The notes beneath the pieces are model-generated. The model was given only the letters and a program-made list of their open reading frames with translations. It did no database searches and was not told the DNA's origin. The position numbers were made by a program, and so were the translations under genes. From Ifrita kowaldi (Eukaryota; Chordata; Aves; Passeriformes; Cinclosomatidae): 64,000 nt of DNA. Shown piece by piece: positions 59,243 through 64,000 of the stretch (position 1 is its first letter; each line of letters begins with the position of its first letter). The DNA lies in the NCBI GenBank assembly GCA_013398055.1, contig VZRS01002799.1, forward strand, positions 389,417-453,416. The letters run 5' to 3'.

Positions 59243-59677
59243 CTAAAAGGCACATAGGGACAGGGTAAGTGGTCTAAGGGGTCCCATTTTTCCCCTCTTT
59301 CTCTCCCCTCTAGTCTTCTTCAAGTCTTTAGTCACAAACATGGACAAATATCCCTTCCAACAAGCAGCACAATCCCTCTCTTCTTGGTCACAAGGTTCTT
59401 TTGCGTTCGCATACAGACTTAAAGCCTGACATATCTCATCTTCCAAAGACCAACACCTGGGCCAATATAATGGGTCTGGTCTAATGAGTTCTTAAGCCCA
59501 TTCAAATGTACAATACTGAACCATCTTTTTCTTATCCTTCCCCTGAGTACAAGACAGCTCATTTTGTCCCCATTCTCTGAGCATCCACCCCAAAGGATTG
59601 TCAGGAGGTATGCTCAGAGTGGAGTCTTTCAACTCCTCTCCACTCCTCTTAGTCTTCCCACTGCAGCTATTTCCCAT
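59243..59677 (-). pseudogene. Gag matrix-like region
   Basis: Minus-strand frame beginning MGNSCSGK, with Gly at position 2 and Ser at position 6 as in N-myristoylated Gag starts. It is followed by a PLGWMLREW block typical of gammaretroviral matrix. One in-frame TAA (59492-59494) interrupts it; the same frame then continues to 59243. The capsid ORF is in a different frame. Confidence 0.65.
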
Positions 59678-60084
59678 TTCACAATGTTCCCACAGAACTC
59701 TTTTCTTGCAGAACCAACTCACTTTGTCTCTTCACTGGCCGTATCCCTTGTGGAACGAAGGAACTGCAGTTAGAAGGACTCCACAGTCGCTTCACAGGCA
59801 ATTCCGTGTCTCAGGCACACACACTCAGTCCTGCTGCCCCCAGCTGCCCAGGTAATACTTAACAGTCAGTTTTATTATGTGGGTCCTGTGCAAAGATGTT
59901 ACCAGCTGTCATGCGTAAACTCTACTCCCTCCCTCTCCTTTCCCCTTTTTGCTCCTAGAGTCCCCCGTCCAGGTCTCACCTTCAGGTCCCACGAGGTATG
60001 ACCGCAAGTCAAGGGCTGCTAAACTAAGCAGGGCGTACCTTCCCTTGCTCTCAATGTCCCACCCCGCAGTGCCAGAAGTTATGG

Positions 60085-60102
60085 ATCCCAAACAAGTCTC
60101 CA
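60085..60102 (-). other. Primer-binding site, decayed tRNA-Pro type
   Basis: On the minus strand the 18 bases begin TGG and end GGGAT, three bases after the LTR CA end. They match the common tRNA-Pro site at 13 of 18 positions, and all five differences are transitions. Confidence 0.65.
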
Positions 60103-60105
60103 AAT

Positions 60106-60345
60106 TGTGAGAAATGCCTCACTTTCTGATACAATAGAGAGGGGACCAAGTCTTTGAAGCAAAAGTTATTCATTATTATCAACAAATCAGCTGAGTCAGG
60201 TGTGTTTTTCCTCTGAGATGTGAACATACACACCTCATTAAAATGGCAACCTTTTCATACCCTTTCGCAGCTGAGGGGGGGGTCCCTGTCCCCTTCCCCA
60301 TCGGTTGGGTATTCAGGGACTTACACTCTCTCCCGACCGCCCACC
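60106..60345 (-). mobile_element. 5' LTR of the gammaretrovirus-like ERV
   Basis: Starts TGTGAGAAATG on the + strand, i.e. ends ...CA on the minus strand, and matches 57643-57870 along its length. Both the TATA (now TATGAAAAGG) and the poly(A) hexamer (now AATGAA) are mutated here. U3 probably continues beyond 60345, where the other LTR is truncated and gives no comparison. Confidence 0.7.
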
Positions 60346-60984
60346 CTTCCCCCAAAACCTCCTTTCCGCTCCCTCCCCCCATCTTTCTCCCTTTTTTGGT
60401 TTTATCTTCAACTTCGCTTCTTTACTGGTTTCCAACAACACGTAACAGGTGCAAGAAACACCTGAACTATAGGTAACAAAAAGCAGAAAACAGAATTAAC
60501 GCTTCTTCTTCTTTCACTCTGCAGTCCTTCAGGGCTGAAGCAAAATGCTGTTTCATCTCTCACATCAACTAGAAAACTATTTTTATGAGTAAAGGACATT
60601 TTAAGAATCTCTACAGATATAGTACTCGATGCCTAAGCAGTTAAGTTGATTTACATATTTAAAAGGCTGACACAGGACTATTATACTACTAGTAGTATTT
60701 AATGTTCATCTTTTAATGTTCTTCTTTTAGGAAGTACCTCCTTTTGGTATTCATTAAAGGCTTACTCAGCAGCAGTCAGATGCCCCACCAGCTGCAGTAT
60801 ACCCTATCTCTGACTCTGCTACTTCACTTCTTACGCTGTTTCTTGGTACCTCATTTAGCCTCTGGAGCCTCTCAAAACCTGTTCCCAAATCTTTTCAGGG
60901 ACTGCTTCCTTACATCCATACAAAATACTGATCTAACATAAAAAAAGTTCCTCTGTTTCTGCAGAAAAAAAAAAAAGGGAATTC
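60346..60984. other. Unassigned; possible U3 remainder and start of the TDRD12-like copy
   Basis: The first 200-250 bp may be the rest of the ERV U3. From about 60735 the + strand reads as possible decayed coding sequence leading into the TDRD12-like fragment, but the similarity is too weak to call. Confidence 0.4.
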
Positions 60985-61416
60985 TGGCACTCCAGTTGAG
61001 TTAGTGTTAACAGATGACTGCCTACAGTCTTTGGGAATTAGAGATGCAACTTGCATTACCTGTTTCGATTTCCTTCTCCAAGACTCTTTGGTCAGCATCT
61101 ACACAGCATGACTGACAACTTCTGTAATATGATAAAAGATTCTTCTGTAAATCAGGAATATACAAAGGCAGAATCAGTCACTCTTCTGTAGATGAGGAAT
61201 ACATGAAGGCTGTATCATTCTGCTAACAGAACACTGTATGTCATGCACCTGTGATTCTGCACTATTTGAAGCACACAGAAGCTGAAATTCCACAAGAACT
61301 GCACTATTTTACTGCCAAGATGCTAGAACCTGAAGCAGATGAGAAACTTTCAAGACCACTCTGTACCTATCTTAAAACATTTGGGGTTTGCAAGAATAGA
61401 ATAGTGTGTTCAGACT

Positions 61417-61421
61417 GTCAT
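61417..61421. repeat. Target-site duplication GTCAT (left)
   Basis: GTCAT directly before the TG of the solo LTR; the identical pentamer follows its CA at 62077-62081. Confidence 0.85.
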
Positions 61422-62076
61422 TGTTATAAGAGTTATTATAGTTTAGGCGGTTTTTGAATTTGCGGGATGTACGGGTGTTAGCTAGGACAGTTCGGTTCAA
61501 AGTCATAGTTAAAGTCGGGCAAGTTCTTGTTGGGGTGCTTAATGGGGATTTTTGGGATTTCTTTGTGTTGGGGTGTATAGGTACTGTAATTATAAGGAGA
61601 GAACAGGAGATGGCAGTGTGGCGCACTAGACACTGAGCAACATTAGGAAGACCTTCAATCTGAAAAGAGACAGCTAGGTCAGCCAATCCCCTTCTGCCTT
61701 TCGGCTGGAACCTTGATCCAATCAAGCATCGTGCCATGAGGGGAGAAGGAGGACCTAGACAACGAGCCAACCACCATCTGACGAGCAGGAAAGCTTCCAC
61801 CAATTGGCGGAACTAAATGAGACTGACCAATCAGAGACTTAATGGCGGTATAAAAGGTGATGCCCCCCTCCTTAGACTTTGCTTAGCTCCTCAGCACTTC
61901 ACCGGTGGAAGGTGACGGAGAGAGAGCCTCCCGCCTCTGGGTCTGGCGAGGGCTACTCCTCCTCCTAGTTCCTCCACCTATATTATTCTGTTTTGATTTT
62001 CCTCTTGTTTTTGCTTTCCTTTTTGTTAATAAACCAGTCAGTCGTTCTGGACAACTGGCCCCTCCCGTTCATTTCA
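61422..62076 (+). mobile_element. Complete solo LTR (copy 1)
   Basis: 655 bp from TGTTATAAGAG to CATTTCA, with TG...CA ends and a 5-bp GTCAT target duplication on both sides. On the + strand it has a CCAATTGG (61800-61807), a CCAAT (61827-61831), TATAAAAG (61849-61856) and AATAAA (62028-62033) in promoter-to-poly(A) order. No primer site follows, so it is a solo LTR left by recombination. Frames inside it are not genes. Confidence 0.88.
61849..61856 (+). promoter_or_regulatory. LTR TATA box
   Basis: TATAAAAG 18 bases after a CCAAT box, inside the solo LTR; the AATAAA follows 180 bases later. It appears intact. Confidence 0.7.
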
Positions 62077-62190
62077 GTCATCAAATTAATTTACAAGTGA
62101 ACGTGACCCAGAATGTACCAGATAAAAGTATACAAACACCTGAAAGTGTGACAGTACTGATGCCTAAGAATTTTTGCTTTCTATATATTT

Positions 62191-62605
62191 TTCATATACT
62201 TGTAGCTTTGTAGACTGTTAATGCACGGTTGTAGCTTCTAGTACTTTTCGTACCCTTTCCCCCTACTTTTTAGAGCAATAAGCTAACCCTTCTACTACAT
62301 TCTTAGGATTGCTTAGTCTTGCTTTTTAGTCCAGCAAGGACACTTTGTTTTGCACCATACATCATAGACATGATAAAATGCAGGGCTAAAAGATCGAGGA
62401 GGGGGCAGGAGGGGGGGATTCCAATGGGGCAGAACCCGGAGGGAAAATGACCTAACCAACGGCTCTTCTAATTGGACAATATTCATTAGATATACTAATT
62501 AATTAATCTTACAAAAATTGTACAAATCTGATTCCACTTGTGCCCATAGCCATGGTGGCACCTGGACGCTTCCATTAAAGATCTGCTTTTTGTATTATCT
62601 ATACT
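62191..62605 (+). other. Possible retroviral polypurine tract and LTR start
   Basis: A purine run (about 62387-62419: AAAAGATCGAGGAGGGGGCAGG then G7) is followed by a segment with an ATTAAA hexamer (about 62575) near its end, as in the 3' region of an ERV. It is cut by the N at 62606 and cannot be checked within the window. Confidence 0.25.
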
Positions 62606-62606
62606 N
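62606..62606. other. Single N at a contig junction
   Basis: Lies exactly between the two copies of repeat block B. Confidence 0.95.
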
Positions 62607-64000
62607 CACTCCAGTTGAGTTAGTGTTAACAGATGACTGCCTACAGTCTTTGGGAATTAGAGATGCAACTTGCATTACCTGTTTCGATTTCCTTCTCCAA
62701 GACTCTTTGGTCAGCATCTACACAGCATGACTGACAACTTCTGTAATATGATAAAAGATTCTTCTGTAAATCAGGAATATACAAAGGCAGAATCAGTCAC
62801 TCTTCTGTAGATGAGGAATACATGAAGGCTGTATCATTCTGCTAACAGAACACTGTATGTCATGCACCTGTGATTCTGCACTATTTGAAGCACACAGAAG
62901 CTGAAATTCCACAAGAACTGCACTATTTTACTGCCAAGATGCTAGAACCTGAAGCAGATGAGAAACTTTCAAGACCACTCTGTACCTATCTTAAAACATT
63001 TGGGGTTTGCAAGAATAGAATAGTGTGTTCAGACTGTCATTGTTATAAGAGTTATTATAGTTTAGGCGGTTTTTGAATTTGCGGGATGTACGGGTGTTAG
63101 CTAGGACAGTTCGGTTCAAAGTCATAGTTAAAGTCGGGCAAGTTCTTGTTGGGGTGCTTAATGGGGATTTTTGGGATTTCTTTGTGTTGGGGTGTATAGG
63201 TACTGTAATTATAAGGAGAGAACAGGAGATGGCAGTGTGGCGCACTAGACACTGAGCAACATTAGGAAGACCTTCAATCTAAAAAGAGACAGCTAGGTCA
63301 GCCAATCCCCTTCTGCCTTTCGGCTGGAACCTTGATCCAATCAAGCATCGTGCCATGAGGGGAGAAGGAGGACCTAGACAACGAGCCAACCACCATCTGA
63401 CGAGCAGGAAAGCTTCCACCAATCGGCGGAACTAAATGAGACTGACCAATCAGAGACTTAATGGCGGTATAAAAGGTGATGCCCCCCTCCTTAGACTTTG
63501 CTTAGCTCCTCAGCACTTCACCGGTGGAAGGTGACGGAGAGAGAGCCTCCCGCCTCTGGGTCTGGCGAGGGCTACTCCTCCTCCTAGTTCCTCCACCTAT
63601 ATTATTCTGTTTTGATTTTCCTCTTGTTTTTGCTTTCCTTTTTGTTAATAAACCAGTCAGTCGTTCTGGACAACTGGCCCCTCCCGTTCATTTCAGTCAT
63701 CAAATTAATTTACAAGTGAACGTGACCCAGAATGTACCAGATAAAAGTATACAAACACCTGAAAGTGTGACAGTACTGATGCCTAAGAATTTTTGCTTTC
63801 TATATATTTTTCATATACTTGTAGCTTTGTAGACTGTTAATGCACGGTTGTAGCTTCTAGTACTTTTCGTACCCTTTCCCCCTACTTTTTAGAGCAATAA
63901 GCTAACCCTTCTACTACATTCTTAGGATTGCTTAGTCTTGCTTTTTAGTCCAGCAAGGACACTTTGTTTTGCACCATACATCGTAGACATGATAAAATGC
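62607..64000. repeat. Direct repeat block B, copy 2 (runs off the window)
   Basis: Second copy of 60988-62381, offset 1619, including the TDRD12-like fragment (62607-63040 and 63701 on), the solo LTR (63041-63695) and its GTCAT target duplication (63036-63040 and 63696-63700). Confidence 0.95.
63041..63695 (+). mobile_element. Complete solo LTR (copy 2)
   Basis: 655 bp, same ends and same target duplication as copy 1. A shared target duplication means one insertion event seen twice, not two insertions. The CCAATTGG of copy 1 reads CCAATCGG here. Confidence 0.88.

Larger units (their letters stand above)
57643..60345 (-). mobile_element. Internally deleted class I (gammaretrovirus-like) ERV
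   Basis: Minus-strand provirus bounded by two diverged LTRs (57643-57870 and 60106-60345 or beyond). In order from the 5' LTR it has a tRNA-Pro-like primer site (60085-60102), a matrix-like region (from 59677), a short tandem-repeat linker, a capsid region (58919 down to 58089), a nucleocapsid zinc knuckle (58070-58029), and the first residues of protease (to 57870). The rest of pro, pol and env is absent. Several in-frame stops and at least one frame change are seen. LTR divergence, by eye well above 10%, indicates an old insertion. The low-coordinate LTR edge is clear; the high-coordinate edge is not. Confidence 0.75.
60985..62190 (+). pseudogene. TDRD12-like coding fragment, split by a solo LTR (copy 1)
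   Basis: Two coding-like pieces (60985-61421 and 62082 to about 62160) flank a solo LTR. The first reads VELVLTDDCLQSLGIRDATC followed by a FPSPRLFGQ block after a one-base deletion, as at the end of a helicase C-terminal domain. After a disturbed stretch with stops it reads ILHYLKHTEAEIPQELHYFT and a CCCH finger (C-X8-C-X5-C-X3-H) in LCTYLKTFGVC and CSDCH. Removing one target-site copy, the frame continues across the LTR as QINLQVNVTQNVPDKSIQTP. This order (helicase C, CCCH finger, then Tudor) is that of TDRD12, a germline piRNA-pathway factor. A diverged 41-base tandem duplication (61144 and 61185) adds a frame break. It is probably a dead retrocopy or gene fragment. The identification rests on memory of the family. 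Confidence 0.45.
60988..62605. repeat. Direct repeat block B, copy 1
   Basis: 1618 bp. Its first 1394 bp recur at 62607-64000 with about three single-base differences (near 61658, 61806 and 62363). A single N (62606) joins the copies. Confidence 0.95.

Noticed and set aside
61251..61457. 68-codon frame with a CCCH finger taken as a small gene
   Set aside because: It is the middle of a larger decayed coding fragment with frame breaks on the upstream side and an LTR insertion at its end. No start context or promoter belongs to it.
61905..62213. 102-codon frame starting with a hydrophobic stretch, repeated at 63524
   Set aside because: It starts in the LTR R/U5 region and runs across the LTR end into the TDRD12-like fragment, so it is a chimera of two unrelated sequences.
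1..64000. Prokaryotic-type systems (CRISPR arrays, operons, toxin-antitoxin, phage)
   Set aside because: The window is vertebrate: spliced gene, CR1 LINEs and ERVs. No regular spacer-repeat array or compact operon is present.

Overview
The window is vertebrate nuclear DNA, most likely from a bird. It carries the 3' two thirds of a single host gene on the + strand, NHS (Nance-Horan syndrome actin-regulatory protein), followed by a retroelement-rich stretch. The bird assignment rests on typical avian CR1 LINE 3' ends (about 7.29-7.41, 12.58-12.69 and 22.52-22.60 kb), on avian-style endogenous retroviruses (ERVs), and on the sequence of the NHS orthologue. The species cannot be told from the sequence.

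Layout. 1-22243 is the 3' part of NHS intron 1; exon 1 lies upstream, outside the window. NHS exons follow: exon 2 (22244-22396), exon 3 (24587-24720), cassette exon 3b (33452-33514), exon 4 (35722-35914), exon 5 (39136-39267), the large exon 6 (40515-43472), exon 7 (43958-44084) and exon 8 (44795-45419 coding). All splice phases agree, giving 1439 residues in the window without exon 3b and 1460 with it. A possible alternative first exon lies at 34642-34836. The 3' UTR runs about 3.5 kb to a poly(A) signal at 48917-48922.

Downstream (about 49-64 kb) there is no intact gene. It holds a minus-strand integrase remnant (about 50.53-50.79 kb); an assembly gap inside a G-rich repeat (50818-51064); a large ERVL-like LTR with a tRNA-Leu-type primer site and decayed gag (51.4-56.8 kb); and a minus-strand, gag-only, gammaretrovirus-like ERV between two old LTRs (57.64-60.35 kb). 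Next is a decayed TDRD12-like host gene copy split by a complete solo LTR with a 5-bp target duplication (about 61-62.2 kb).

Two blocks (51184-53058 with 53060-54937, and 60988-62605 with 62607-64000+) are near-identical direct repeats, each joined by exactly one N. This looks like uncollapsed allelic contigs rather than biology, so element counts in the last 13 kb should be read with care. No operon, CRISPR or prokaryotic system is present. The most noteworthy biological observations are the in-phase alternative first-exon candidate in NHS, the conserved cassette exon 3b, the exact protease/LTR deletion junction in the gag-only ERV, and the solo LTR that splits a piRNA-factor-like coding fragment.
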